A DNA stretch of 57,133 nucleotides from JAADHX01 sp964569385 (GCA_964569385.1 CAZMUM010000035.1:1-57133); one strand, 5' to 3'. Positions 7,628-14,893 are shown, counted from the stretch's first letter. Numbers and translations: made by a program. Notes: generated from the sequence alone by a model not told the origin.

Positions 7628-8242
7628 CTACCGCTGGGCAAGGACTGCGAGACCCTCGCCGACGAGGTCCTCGCACGCGGAACGACGCCCGGCCATTGCC
7701 ATTACCAAAGCCTCGGCAGGGCCGCACACTTCGCTTCCCGTTCCGTGGGTCCACGAGATGTCAGTCGCAACCAGACGGAGACCCGCAATCCGCTTCTTGC
7801 TACCGAGGGCCGGGTTGTCCTTGATCGAGTCCAACGCGACCCTCAACCGATCCTCAGGGATCTCGCGCGGCAGCGCGAGCGGACGTCGTATGTCCTGCTG
7901 ATGAACCAGCGCATCGGCGAGAATCCCCGCCGGCTTCATGCCAAGTGGCCGCCGGGTCGCCGTGGCGACGCTGCGAAGCTTCGACACGACATCGACCTGT
8001 TGCTCGGTGCCAGCGGCAATAGCCAGCGAAGCGATGGCCTTGTTCACGTTGAACTCGTTCTTGATCACTGCGGGGAGAAGGGAACGGACGCTCATCTTGG
8101 GCAGCCCAGCGACGTGAGCAACGACGTCATGAACCTTCCAGCCCACGCAAAGCGACGGCGCCGCCCATTGCTCGGTCGTCAGCGCTGCCGCGAGATCAGC
8201 AAGTTGCCGCCGTTCTGCCTCGACAAGGTCCCACTCACCCAC
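7628..8242 (-). CDS. DinB/maleylpyruvate isomerase-like (mycothiol-dependent enzyme family) protein
   Basis: About 204 residues. The N-terminal pattern EAERRQLADLAAAL, WAAPSLCVGWKVHDVVAHVA is typical of the maleylpyruvate isomerase/DinB-like four-helix family (TIGR03083 type), where the His of VHDVVAH contributes to a metal site with a later HxxD (VHQQDI). I choose the GTG at 8242 because AAGGAG lies 5 bases upstream; the open frame continues further but without family similarity. Many members are mycothiol-dependent S-transferases, in line with an actinobacterial host. The exact reaction is unknown. Probably co-transcribed with the cyclase gene. Confidence 0.82.
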   Translation of the reverse strand: MGEWDLVEAERRQLADLAAALTTEQWAAPSLCVGWKVHDVVAHVAGLPKMSVRSLLPAVIKNEFNVNKAIASLAIAAGTEQQVDVVSKLRSVATATRRPLGMKPAGILADALVHQQDIRRPLALPREIPEDRLRVALDSIKDNPALGSKKRIAGLRLVATDISWTHGTGSEVCGPAEALVMAMAGRRSACEDLVGEGLAVLAQR

Positions 8243-8480
8243 GACTGCTCCTTGGCACGGACGGCACCACCTGAACGCTACTACCCGCCGGCGCGACTCG
8301 ATCTGTGTCAGGGACCTCAACGACTGTTCCGATAACGCCGGAGACCGCTCGCGCTGCGCGCGCTGCCCCTCCACCGCCTCCTTCAGTCCGCGCCTCGCCG
8401 GAACGACGGGCAACTGGGCCCAATCGGCCGACGGTACACGGCCGCAAATGCCCTCTGACCAGGAGGAACGCGACCGAAAT

Positions 8481-8503
8481 TGTGTCGGAGGGGGGACTTG
8501 AAC
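8481..8503 (-). repeat. Exact displaced copy of the tRNA-Leu 3' end (putative attL)
   Basis: These 23 bases are identical to 13238-13260, which cover the acceptor and T-arm part of tRNA-Leu plus two bases beyond. Sequence diverges immediately inside the tRNA (TCCCC against CCCCA). The orientation is the same as the tRNA gene. This is what integration at a tRNA 3' end leaves at the distal boundary, 4.7 kb away. Confidence 0.6.
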
Positions 8504-8516
8504 TCCCCTCCCCCAC

Positions 8517-8575
8517 GCGGCATCCAGCGACGTCTAGCGGTAACCAGCGTCTTTGAGCGGCATCCAGCGACCAGC
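8517..8575. repeat. CCAGCG iterons beside the att-like site
   Basis: GCGGCATCCAGCGAC occurs at 8517-8531 and 8557-8571, and the core CCAGCG occurs four times within 52 bases. Closely spaced short direct repeats next to an att core often serve as arm-type sites for a tyrosine integrase; that role is inferred, as no integrase gene remains. Confidence 0.45.
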
Positions 8576-8658
8576 GAATCCGCTCCCTACCGGTAGATAC
8601 CGCTCCAGGGTGCTAGATGCCATTAGCAAACCATTAGCACGGCGACACCCCTGCTCCA

Positions 8659-9090
8659 TCAGTCGTCGCTGTTGTCGAGCAGTTCTTCGAAGGCGGCTGG
8701 GGTAATCACTGGTGGTGTCTGAGCTTCCCATTCGAGGAGATCCTTGTCACCGGTCACGATCCAGTCAACGCCATGCTCACGGCCCAGCGCTACTAGGTAG
8801 TCGTCATCGACGTCTCGAGTGGTGGCCTCGATTTCTGGCGGGTTAGCGGCCAGTACGGCGATGCGCCGAATAGTGGCCAGGTAGAGCCGAGCCAGTTCGG
8901 GATCGACGCGCTTGCGGAGTCTCGACCTGTCCAAGACGTCTTCCACCTCAGCAAGTAACGCGGGACAGATCACGACCTCGAGATCGCCCTGGTCCAGCCA
9001 CCGGGCGACGAGACGGTACGACGGTCCGATCGCAATTGCAGCAGAGACCAACACGTTTGCATCAAGAATGACCTTCACGATTGGCCTCAA
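8659..9090 (-). CDS. PIN-domain ribonuclease toxin
   Basis: 143 residues with a PIN fold pattern: first acidic residue in VILDANVLVSA (Asp10), a mid-protein Glu in ALLAEVEDVLDR, DVDDDYLVALGREHGVDWIVTGDKDLL (late Asp residues), and an HxxDWIVTGDKDL ending. The VKVILDANVLVSA start and GDKDLL end are typical of the COG1569 toxin family. The ATG lies in an ATGA overlap with the upstream HTH gene, as expected for a toxin behind its antitoxin. Predicted to cleave RNA; target unknown. Confidence 0.87.
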   Translation of the reverse strand: MRPIVKVILDANVLVSAAIAIGPSYRLVARWLDQGDLEVVICPALLAEVEDVLDRSRLRKRVDPELARLYLATIRRIAVLAANPPEIEATTRDVDDDYLVALGREHGVDWIVTGDKDLLEWEAQTPPVITPAAFEELLDNSDD

Positions 9091-9407
9091 TGGGCGCGGC
9101 GGTTACGACGCACCGTGCGAACCTCTTCGACCGCGAGGTCCATCGCCTCGTCATCGGAAAGATCCGAGTTCTCCACATTGGCGGCAAGCTCGCTACTCAC
9201 GCGTCGCGTGAAGTACTCCCAAGCAGACTGACGGCTGACGCCAAGCGCCTCACCGATCGCCGCCCACGACGCCCCCGCGTCTCGCGCCAAAGCAACCTGG
9301 TTCCACCGAAGCGCGTCGAGCTGCACCTCAGAGCGCGAAACCTCACGCAACGCGTCAAGCGGCTCAACCGGCAACGAATCAGCAGCAATCAAACTCATAG
9401 ACGTCAT
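9087..9407 (-). CDS. Helix-turn-helix antitoxin partner of the PIN toxin
   Basis: 106 residues with a clear helix-turn-helix, GASWAAIGEALGVSRQSAWEYF (about residues 44-65), resembling sigma region 4-like HTH proteins. The acidic C-terminal part (ENSDLSDDEAMDLAVEE) may contact the toxin. It precedes and overlaps the PIN gene by four bases. The start could be the ATG at 9407 or the one at 9398; neither has a strong Shine-Dalgarno site. The assignment as antitoxin comes from the arrangement. Confidence 0.72.
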   Translation of the reverse strand: MTSMSLIAADSLPVEPLDALREVSRSEVQLDALRWNQVALARDAGASWAAIGEALGVSRQSAWEYFTRRVSSELAANVENSDLSDDEAMDLAVEEVRTVRRNRRAH

Positions 9408-9437
9408 GGTACCCTGACAACGAGACCCCGGTCAATC

Positions 9438-9635
9438 CCTGTGGGGCTCGGAAACGCGCGCGTGGGCGCTGACCAGGGCCAATTCCCGCCACAGTGACGT
9501 CATGTTTCGCATCCTCTACCGGTTCCTCGCCAGCTTCGCTCGACTCGCAGTTCGTTCCGGACGCTCCAAGGACCTTGAGATCATCGTCCTACGCCACCAA
9601 GTCCAGATACTGCGCCGCCAGGTTGACCAGCCTGC
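9438..9635 (+). mobile_element. 5' fragment of an rve-family IS, cut by the IS21-like element
   Basis: The left end CCTGTGGGGCTCGGAAACG (9438-9456) and leader match the copy at 1217. A transposase start follows at 9502 (MFRILYRFLASFARLAVRSG, then EIIVLRHQVQILRRQVDQPA). Similarity stops at 9635, where the IS21-like end TGTCCGTGGCCATG begins. The 3' part is not found beyond the insertion, so a later deletion removed it. Confidence 0.82.
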
Positions 9636-9793
9636 TGTCCGTGGCCATGTAATAGTCCTTGCTGGTGGCCAGTGAAAGTCCTCACTGGTTGAGGGTTTGT
9701 AGGTAGTGAGTATCCGCGGTGTGGCCGCCTCGGGGAGTGAATCTGACGACTGTTGAAAGTCCGTCTATTCACTTGCCCGAGGGGCCGTCACCC

Positions 9794-11179
9794 ATGTTGT
9801 CAGCTAGGACCACGATGAATCTGATTGCCGCGTATCAAAACGTTGGAACATTTAGAGGGGCTGCCGTTATGTGCGGTGTTGACCCTAAGACTGCGAAACG
9901 AAAGATTGAGGCTTGGGAACAGGGCCGTATCGATGAGGTCACGGGCCGAGTGGTCCGTGCAGAGCGAGCAAAGAACACTGATGTGGTGCAGGGTCTGGTT
10001 GCCCGTCGGGTTGACGCGACTAAGGCCCGTGTTGAGGCTAAACGCCTGTTACCTGCAGCGCGTGCGGAGGGTTATGAGGGTTCGGCACGCAATTTCCGTC
10101 GTCTGGTCGCTGTCGAGAAGAAGGCGTGGCGAGCTACCGACGCACGCCGGCGGGTGTTTCGTCCTGGGGTGTGGGATCCCGGTGATGTGTTGGTGATGGA
10201 CTGGGGCCATGTCCCTGGCACTGGTTTGTATGTGTTTTGCGCGGTGTTGGCGTGGTGCCGGTTCCGGTTTGTGCGTTTTGCTACCGATCAGACCGCTGCG
10301 ACGACTATGGGGTTCATTGCCGAACGCTTCGAACTAATTGGTGGTGTGCCTCGCAAGGTTCTAACTGATCGGATGGGTTGTCTCAAAGCCGGCCAGGCAG
10401 CGGGGTTGATGATCCCCACACCCGCGTATGTGCGTTTCGCGACCCATTACGGGTTCCTACCTGATTTCTGTCATGCACGTGATCCTGAGTCCAAAGGCAT
10501 GGTCGAACATCTTGTTGGTTACGCGAAACGCGACATGGTGTTCCCTGACAGCGATCTTGTCGCTGATTGGAACATTGCTGCTGGCCAGTGGCGCGGGGAG
10601 GTCAACGCTGCGGTCCATTCCGAGATCGCCGCGGTCCCCAACGAACGGCTAGTCACCGAAGCCAAGTTGCTGAGACCGTTGCCTTCGCTGCGGCCCCGGA
10701 TCGGGACGGTCGACATGCGCAAGGTCGACAAACTGTCAACGATCAGGCTGGCGTCGGCGCGTTACTCGGTCCCGCACCGCCTGGTTGGCCAACATGTGGA
10801 GGCCGTCACCTTTGATGGGGTGGTCCAGGTGTTCGACACTGACGGGTCCCTTGTTGCTGACCACAGCCAGGTTGGGCCTGGTGAGACCGCTATTTGTGAT
10901 GAACATTACCCGACACCACGCAAAGCGCCTTCACGGGCACCTCGGGCCCGTAACGCTCACGAAACGGCGTTTCTGGCGTTAGGTGACGATGCCCAACGTT
11001 GGGTCTTTGACGCCGCGGCAGCCGGGGTTTCGACCCTATCGAAAGAGATCATCGAGATCGTCGACGAGCTACTGCCCGCCTACGGGCCTGTCGCTGTCCA
11101 GGCTGCGTTGGCTCGGGCAGTCGCTTTCGGGCGTTACAAAGCCAAAGACATCCGCTCCATCCTCGATATTGGGCCATAG
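9794..11179 (+). CDS. istA: IS21-family transposase IstA, with a probable 3' frameshift
   Basis: About 461 residues from the ATG at 9794 (an upstream in-frame GTG/ATG at 9719 is possible). An N-terminal helix-turn-helix is followed by the DDE integrase core: VMDWGHV, LTDRMGCL and ESKGMVEHLVGYAKRD. A further 33 codons in the +2 frame, IGPTLVAPGDN through VRSLADYRIEGLA, run from about 11170 to 11277 and end in an ATGA overlap with istB, which is the usual IstA C-terminus. The stop at 11177 therefore looks like the result of an indel around GGGCCATAGGCCCC. Confidence 0.87.
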   Translation: MLSARTTMNLIAAYQNVGTFRGAAVMCGVDPKTAKRKIEAWEQGRIDEVTGRVVRAERAKNTDVVQGLVARRVDATKARVEAKRLLPAARAEGYEGSARNFRRLVAVEKKAWRATDARRRVFRPGVWDPGDVLVMDWGHVPGTGLYVFCAVLAWCRFRFVRFATDQTAATTMGFIAERFELIGGVPRKVLTDRMGCLKAGQAAGLMIPTPAYVRFATHYGFLPDFCHARDPESKGMVEHLVGYAKRDMVFPDSDLVADWNIAAGQWRGEVNAAVHSEIAAVPNERLVTEAKLLRPLPSLRPRIGTVDMRKVDKLSTIRLASARYSVPHRLVGQHVEAVTFDGVVQVFDTDGSLVADHSQVGPGETAICDEHYPTPRKAPSRAPRARNAHETAFLALGDDAQRWVFDAAAAGVSTLSKEIIEIVDELLPAYGPVAVQAALARAVAFGRYKAKDIRSILDIGP

Positions 11180-11273
11180 GCCCCACATTGGTCGCGCCGG
11201 GAGACAACGTCATGGTTGACCTCCCCACAGTCGAGGTTCGTTCGCTGGCTGACTACCGGATCGAAGGTTTGGC

Positions 11274-11723
11274 ATGACCAACACAGCGCCGGCGTTGCCG
11301 GCAGATCTCGAAGCCGGGCTACGACGGTTGCGACTGGCCACTGTCCGCAAACAGGCCCCAGAAGTCCTAGCCACCGCGAAGATTCAGCGTTGGACCCCAG
11401 AGGAAACGTTGCGGGTCCTCATCGACGCCGAGATCGCAGCCAGAGACGCATCGAACACCGCCACCCGCCTCAAAGCCGCGAGGTTTCCGGTCACCGAAAG
11501 ATTGGCCGACTACGACCTTGAAGCCTCCAGCGTCCCAAGGTCTACACACGACTACCTGGTCACTTTGGAATGGATCGAAGCCGCCGAGAACCTGTGCCTG
11601 ATCGGACCGGCAGGCACCGGGAAATCGCATTACCTCATCGCTTTAGGACACGCAGCCATCGACCACGGCTATCGGATCCGCTACTGGACCGCGATCGAGA
11701 TCATCGAACACCTCTGGAAAGCC
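11274..11723 (+). pseudogene. istB: IS21 helper ATPase IstB, truncated by IS insertion
   Basis: The first 150 residues are conserved, including the Walker A motif GPAGTGKSH (about residues 117-125) of the AAA+ transposition helper. The frame then enters the rve-family element at 11724 and stops at 11754-11756. Walker B and the C-terminal half (about 100 residues) are missing. Starts at the ATG overlapping the original istA end. Confidence 0.85.
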
Positions 11724-12870
11724 TGTGGGGGCCGAATATCCGGTCGTGTGCGCTGATCAGGGGAAACGCTGCCGATGATAGGGAACTGTGTTCCGCATTC
11801 TCTACCGCCTCATCGCCATGCTCGCCCGTCTCGCGGTCCGCTCTGGTCGTTCGAAGGAGCTCGAGATCATCGTGTTGCGACACCAAATTACGGTCCTTCG
11901 CCGCCAGATCGACCGACCAGCGATCAACGACTGCGACCGGACCCTGCTCGGCGCCATCGCCGCCGCGCTCCCCCGCCCACGACGAACAGGCTGGATCGTC
12001 ACGCCCGACACCCTGCTCCGATGGCATCGACGCCGCATCGCCCGTCACTGGACACATGCCACGCGAGGACCGGGACGCCCATCGACGTCGATCGAGATCC
12101 GCCGACTCGTTCTCCGCCTCGCCGCCGAGAACCCGACCTGGGGCTACCGACGCATCCACGGCGAACTGGCCGGCCTCGGCCACCATGTCGCCTCCTCCAC
12201 CGTCTGGCGAATCCTCAAAGCCAGTGGCATCGATCCGGCGCCGGAGCGATCCGAGGTCACCTGGTCGCAGTTCCTCCACTCCCAGGCCGCCGTGGCCTGC
12301 GACTTCTTCACCGTCGACACCGCCACGCTCCGCCGCTACTACGTCTTGTTTTTCATCCACATCCCCACGCGGCAAGTGCTCTTCGCCGGTGTCACCGCCA
12401 ACCCGACCGGAGCGTGGACCACCCAAGCAGCTCGGAACCTGTTCCTCCGCCACGCCGACCAGCTCGCCGATTCACGAGCCCTGGTTCGTGACCGGGGCAG
12501 CCAATTCATCGACGCCTTCGATGAGATCTTCCGAACCGAGGGCTTCAAGATTCTCAAGAGTCCGGTCCGCACGCCAGTGGCCAACGCGTTCGCCGAACGC
12601 TGGATCGGAACCATCCGCCGCGAGCTCCTCGACCGAACCATCATCTGGAACCAGCGCCAAGTCGAGCGGCTCGTGGTCGACTACATCGACCACTACAACA
12701 CCCACCGACCCCACCGCTCACTCGACCAACAGCCACCGGAGGCTCCCGAGGCCCCGCCGCCAGTGCAGCGGCGTCATCTTCGTGTCGTGAAATCAACCCG
12801 CTGCCACGGCCTCATCAACGAATACCGAAACGCCGCCTGACCAGCCACGACGCAATATTCGGCCCCCACA
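11724..12870 (+). mobile_element. Intact rve-family insertion sequence inside istB
   Basis: Terminal inverted repeat TGTGGGGGCCGAATAT at 11724-11739 with its exact complement at 12855-12870; the next positions are partly conserved (TCGTG). It encloses one complete transposase gene. Left flank is istB, right flank is a broken ATPase gene, and no target duplication joins them, so sequence was lost at one or both sides after insertion. Confidence 0.88.
11788..12840 (+). CDS. DDE (rve-type) transposase, full length
   Basis: 350 residues from a GTG start (reads as MFRILYRLIAMLARLAVRSG). The catalytic core is complete: ACDFFTVDTATLRRYYVLFF (Asp), RDRGSQFIDAFDEIFRTEGF (Asp) and NAFAERWIGTIRRELL (Glu), followed by YNTHRPHRSLDQ and a C-terminus CHGLINEYRNAA. 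It is clearly homologous to the copy at 4704 but not identical, so the family has several subtypes in this genome. Confidence 0.9.
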   Translation: MFRILYRLIAMLARLAVRSGRSKELEIIVLRHQITVLRRQIDRPAINDCDRTLLGAIAAALPRPRRTGWIVTPDTLLRWHRRRIARHWTHATRGPGRPSTSIEIRRLVLRLAAENPTWGYRRIHGELAGLGHHVASSTVWRILKASGIDPAPERSEVTWSQFLHSQAAVACDFFTVDTATLRRYYVLFFIHIPTRQVLFAGVTANPTGAWTTQAARNLFLRHADQLADSRALVRDRGSQFIDAFDEIFRTEGFKILKSPVRTPVANAFAERWIGTIRRELLDRTIIWNQRQVERLVVDYIDHYNTHRPHRSLDQQPPEAPEAPPPVQRRHLRVVKSTRCHGLINEYRNAA

Positions 12871-13062
12871 ACCACCCAGAGACGCGAAACGAACTCGGCA
12901 GCCATCGCCGAGGGAGCCTCTCTCCATGCGAATATCGATGCTGTCAGCCTCCGCGTCCAGCCCATTCCAGATCAGCTCGGAAAGAGCGTCCACCGCAGTT
13001 TGTCTCGCGAATGTCTCAAGATGCGTCTTCCCTGCCTTGATTCCGTGTCGCGCCATTCTCAC
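12871..13062 (-). pseudogene. GHKL (Hsp90/MutL-like) ATPase, N-terminal fragment
   Basis: The 64 codons left begin MRMARHGIKAGKTHLETFAR and include ALSELIWNGLDAEADSIDI, the N-box (E...N...D) of GHKL ATPases. The wording matches the large ATP-binding proteins often found in genomic islands and suspected of phage defence. The gene is cut at 12870 by the insertion sequence and the remaining several hundred residues are absent from the window. Confidence 0.7.
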
Positions 13063-13166
13063 CTCTGTGCATCAGCTCTCGCTAACTGTACCGAAGCACT
13101 GTGACGGTCTGGACAGTCGGGCGTCGAACAACGGAATGCCCCCGGCATCACGCGCGACTATTCGGC

Positions 13167-13179
13167 TGCCATTAGCAAA
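13167..13179. repeat. TGCCATTAGCAAA motif, second copy
   Basis: The 13 bases equal 8618-8630 and both copies are followed by a second CCATT.GCA half. They lie just inside the two tRNA-derived repeats, in direct orientation, so they may be arm sites of the integrated element. Short matches can arise by chance. Confidence 0.35.
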
Positions 13180-13237
13180 TCCATTTGCAAACGACACACT
13201 TGGGAGCTTTTGCAACCCTGTGACCAGGGGTTATAGG

Positions 13238-13260
13238 TGTGTCGGAGGGGGGACTTGAAC
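13238..13260 (-). repeat. tRNA-Leu 3' end, putative attR
   Basis: This 23-base segment is shared exactly with 8481-8503. It covers the acceptor strand and T-arm of the tRNA gene and the two following bases, and would be the attachment core that keeps the tRNA functional after integration. Confidence 0.6.
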
Positions 13261-13323
13261 CCCCACAGCCCTAAGGCCACCAGATCCTTAGTCTGGCGCG
13301 TCTGCCAATTCCGCCACTCCGAC
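13240..13323 (-). tRNA. tRNA-Leu (anticodon AAG)
   Basis: The minus strand folds as a class II tRNA: 7-bp acceptor stem GTCGGAG/CTCCGAC, a Leu-type D arm (GGAATTGGCAGACGC), anticodon stem CCAGA/TCTGG with loop CTAAGGA, a long variable arm, and T arm GGGGG-TTCAAGT-CCCCC. The discriminator is A and CCA is not encoded. The anticodon at 13287-13289 reads AAG, which decodes CUU. A34 outside tRNA-Arg(ACG) is rare in bacteria, where GAG normally reads CUU. Confidence 0.95.
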
Positions 13324-13406
13324 GTGGCGCTTCGGACGAACGAAGCGAAGGGTCACTTTAGCAACCCCAGCGATGAGCGGCACGCACATTTCAATGAAAC
13401 CAGACT

Positions 13407-13422
13407 GCGTTCCGCGGAACGC
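13407..13422. repeat. GCGTTCCGCGGAACGC palindrome, copy 1 of 3
   Basis: A perfect 16-base palindrome about 85 bases upstream of the HNH gene. Its 14-base core CGTTCCGCGGAACG recurs at 14681-14694 (inside the gene's 3' part) and 14828-14841 (just after its stop). The half-sites are the reverse order of a LexA box (GTTC..GAAC), so it is not one. Confidence 0.7.
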
Positions 13423-13508
13423 CGCGGCGGCCAACCCATCGGGAAAGTTCGTGGCGCAATCTTGCCGCGTCGACCGCCAATGGTACATACGTTCGATAGT
13501 CTCCACTC

Positions 13509-14825
13509 ATGGAACACTCATTTCAACGCCTCGACGACGCCACAGACCTAGACGAGCTTCCACTTCCCAGGCTGACGGATCATCTGACCAGCCACGCGGC
13601 TCTAGTGGCCTCCGAGACAGCTACCTACCTACGAGTCCTGTCCGCGTTCGACCGACGCGGCGGCTGGCGGGGCTACGGCGTACGAAGTTGCGCCCACTGG
13701 CTGAACTGGCAGGTTGGAACCAACCAGCGCACTGCCCAAGAACAGCTACGCGTCGCCAAAGCTCTAGACGATCTGCCTCAAACCTCGGCCGCGTTCACCA
13801 CTGGCGAACTTTCGTACTCGCGGGTAAGAGCCATTACTCGTGTCGCCGCGGCCGACACCGAAGATCAGTTGATCGAACGGGCTCGCCACTGCACAGGGTC
13901 CCAGCTCGAACAAATTGTGCGTGACTACATCCAGATTGACGCCGCCGACGAAGGCGAACCACCCCTGCCTCCGCCCGAACTTAATCAACGAATGTGCCGC
14001 GACGGCCGCACGGTGCTAGCACTCAAACTGGGCCACGCCGATGCCGAGCTCGTCTGGAAAGCTGTTCACGCCGCACTCACCGCAGACGAAGACAGGCCGG
14101 TCGCCGAACGACGCGCCGATGCCCTCGTAGCAGTGGCCGACTCCTACCTTGGCTCGGTACCCGCCGACCGATCCGGGGCCGATCGAACCCAGGTCGTCGT
14201 TCATCGCCAAAAGCACAGTTGCTCCCACCTCGACGAGGCCGACCCGTGCCCAACCGACAGTTCAAGCCACCTCGACAACGGCACTCCCATCCATCCGACC
14301 GAACGCCGGCGTCTCGAATGTGACGCCACCACCATCACGATTGACAACGAGTTCCCAGCCGACACCCACTCCAAGCACGGACCGGCCAAACGATCTCGCA
14401 ACAGCGCGGGAGTATCAGAGGGCATGCGTCGCGATCTTCAACGACGCGACGACTCGCGTTGCCAGTGGCCAGGGTGCGGCACGCAGCACTACCTTCATGC
14501 CCACCACATCAGGCATCGAGAACACGGTGGGCCCACCGAACTCGACAACCTCATCCTCCTTTGCGGCCACCACCATCGCGTGCTACACCGAGAGGGCTTC
14601 AACATCGATCAATTCTGCAGCTCATGGCGATTCAAGCGGCCAGACGGCGAAACCATCGACCCAAACCCGGCGCTCATAAACGTTCCGCGGAACGCCCACA
14701 CGCGAAGAGTTCCCACTCCCGAGACGATTAGAAGTCAGTGGGGCGGCGAGAAACTAGACAGCTCCCTACTCGAACCGCTCCGACCATGGCCGGTACGATA
14801 CCGGCCCCGTGCCGGTCCTAAGTAA
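13509..14825 (+). CDS. DUF222 / HNH endonuclease domain protein (13E12 repeat family)
   Basis: 438 residues. The N-terminal DUF222 domain (about residues 20-230: LRVLSAFDRRGGWRGYGVRS, QEQLRVAKALDDLP, SYSRVRAITRVA) is followed by a low-complexity linker and a C-terminal HNH nuclease (about 330-385) with RCQWPGCG, LHAHHIRHREHGGPTELDNL and LCGHHHRVLH. The zinc and metal residues of the HNH motif are all present. The family is abundant and multicopy in actinobacteria and thought to spread like a selfish element. Function unknown. A palindrome repeated three times lies around it (13407, 14681, 14828). Confidence 0.9.
   Translation: MEHSFQRLDDATDLDELPLPRLTDHLTSHAALVASETATYLRVLSAFDRRGGWRGYGVRSCAHWLNWQVGTNQRTAQEQLRVAKALDDLPQTSAAFTTGELSYSRVRAITRVAAADTEDQLIERARHCTGSQLEQIVRDYIQIDAADEGEPPLPPPELNQRMCRDGRTVLALKLGHADAELVWKAVHAALTADEDRPVAERRADALVAVADSYLGSVPADRSGADRTQVVVHRQKHSCSHLDEADPCPTDSSSHLDNGTPIHPTERRRLECDATTITIDNEFPADTHSKHGPAKRSRNSAGVSEGMRRDLQRRDDSRCQWPGCGTQHYLHAHHIRHREHGGPTELDNLILLCGHHHRVLHREGFNIDQFCSSWRFKRPDGETIDPNPALINVPRNAHTRRVPTPETIRSQWGGEKLDSSLLEPLRPWPVRYRPRAGPK
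14681..14694. repeat. CGTTCCGCGGAACG palindrome, copy 2 of 3
   Basis: Perfect 14-base palindrome within the 3' part of the HNH coding region, encoding VPRNA. See the copy at 13407. Confidence 0.7.
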
Positions 14826-14827
14826 AA

Positions 14828-14841
14828 CGTTCCGCGGAACG
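14828..14841. repeat. CGTTCCGCGGAACG palindrome, copy 3 of 3
   Basis: Perfect 14-base palindrome starting 3 bases after the HNH stop codon. With copy 2 it is 147 bases apart. A hairpin of this size could also end transcription, but no T tract follows. Confidence 0.7.
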
Positions 14842-14893
14842 CTCCCGCCCTGAGCGCCCCACTATCCACCATGCCATTACAACGCCTACCCAG

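Larger units (their letters stand above)
8243..8658. other. Gene-free interval holding an att-like repeat and iterons
   Basis: No gene is supported here. It contains the exact 23-base copy of the tRNA-Leu 3' end (8481-8503), a cluster of CCAGCG repeats (8517-8575), and a TGCCATTAGCAAA motif (8618-8630) repeated near the tRNA. Together these look like the end of an integrated element. Confidence 0.5.
9636..11723 (+). mobile_element. IS21-family element, 3'-truncated
   Basis: The left end TGTCCGTGGCCATG... shows two copies of a GTGGCCA(T)GTRAWAGTCC motif at 9641-9658 and 9665-9681, the multiple terminal repeats expected for IS21-family transposase binding. It carries istA and an istB that is cut by the next insertion at 11724. 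The right end is missing, so the element cannot move by itself. Confidence 0.82.

Noticed and set aside
8481..8520. Second complete tRNA gene
   Set aside because: Only the acceptor strand and T-arm are present. No anticodon arm or 5' acceptor strand can be found in the following 100 bases.
11570..12790. Plus-strand ORF of 406 codons across the istB/IS junction
   Set aside because: Ser/Pro/Arg-rich out-of-frame reading of istB and the transposase, crossing an insertion boundary.
13407..14841. LexA boxes (three palindromes near the HNH gene)
   Set aside because: The order is GTTC-N4-GAAC, the reverse of GAAC-N4-GTTC, so it does not fit the SOS consensus.
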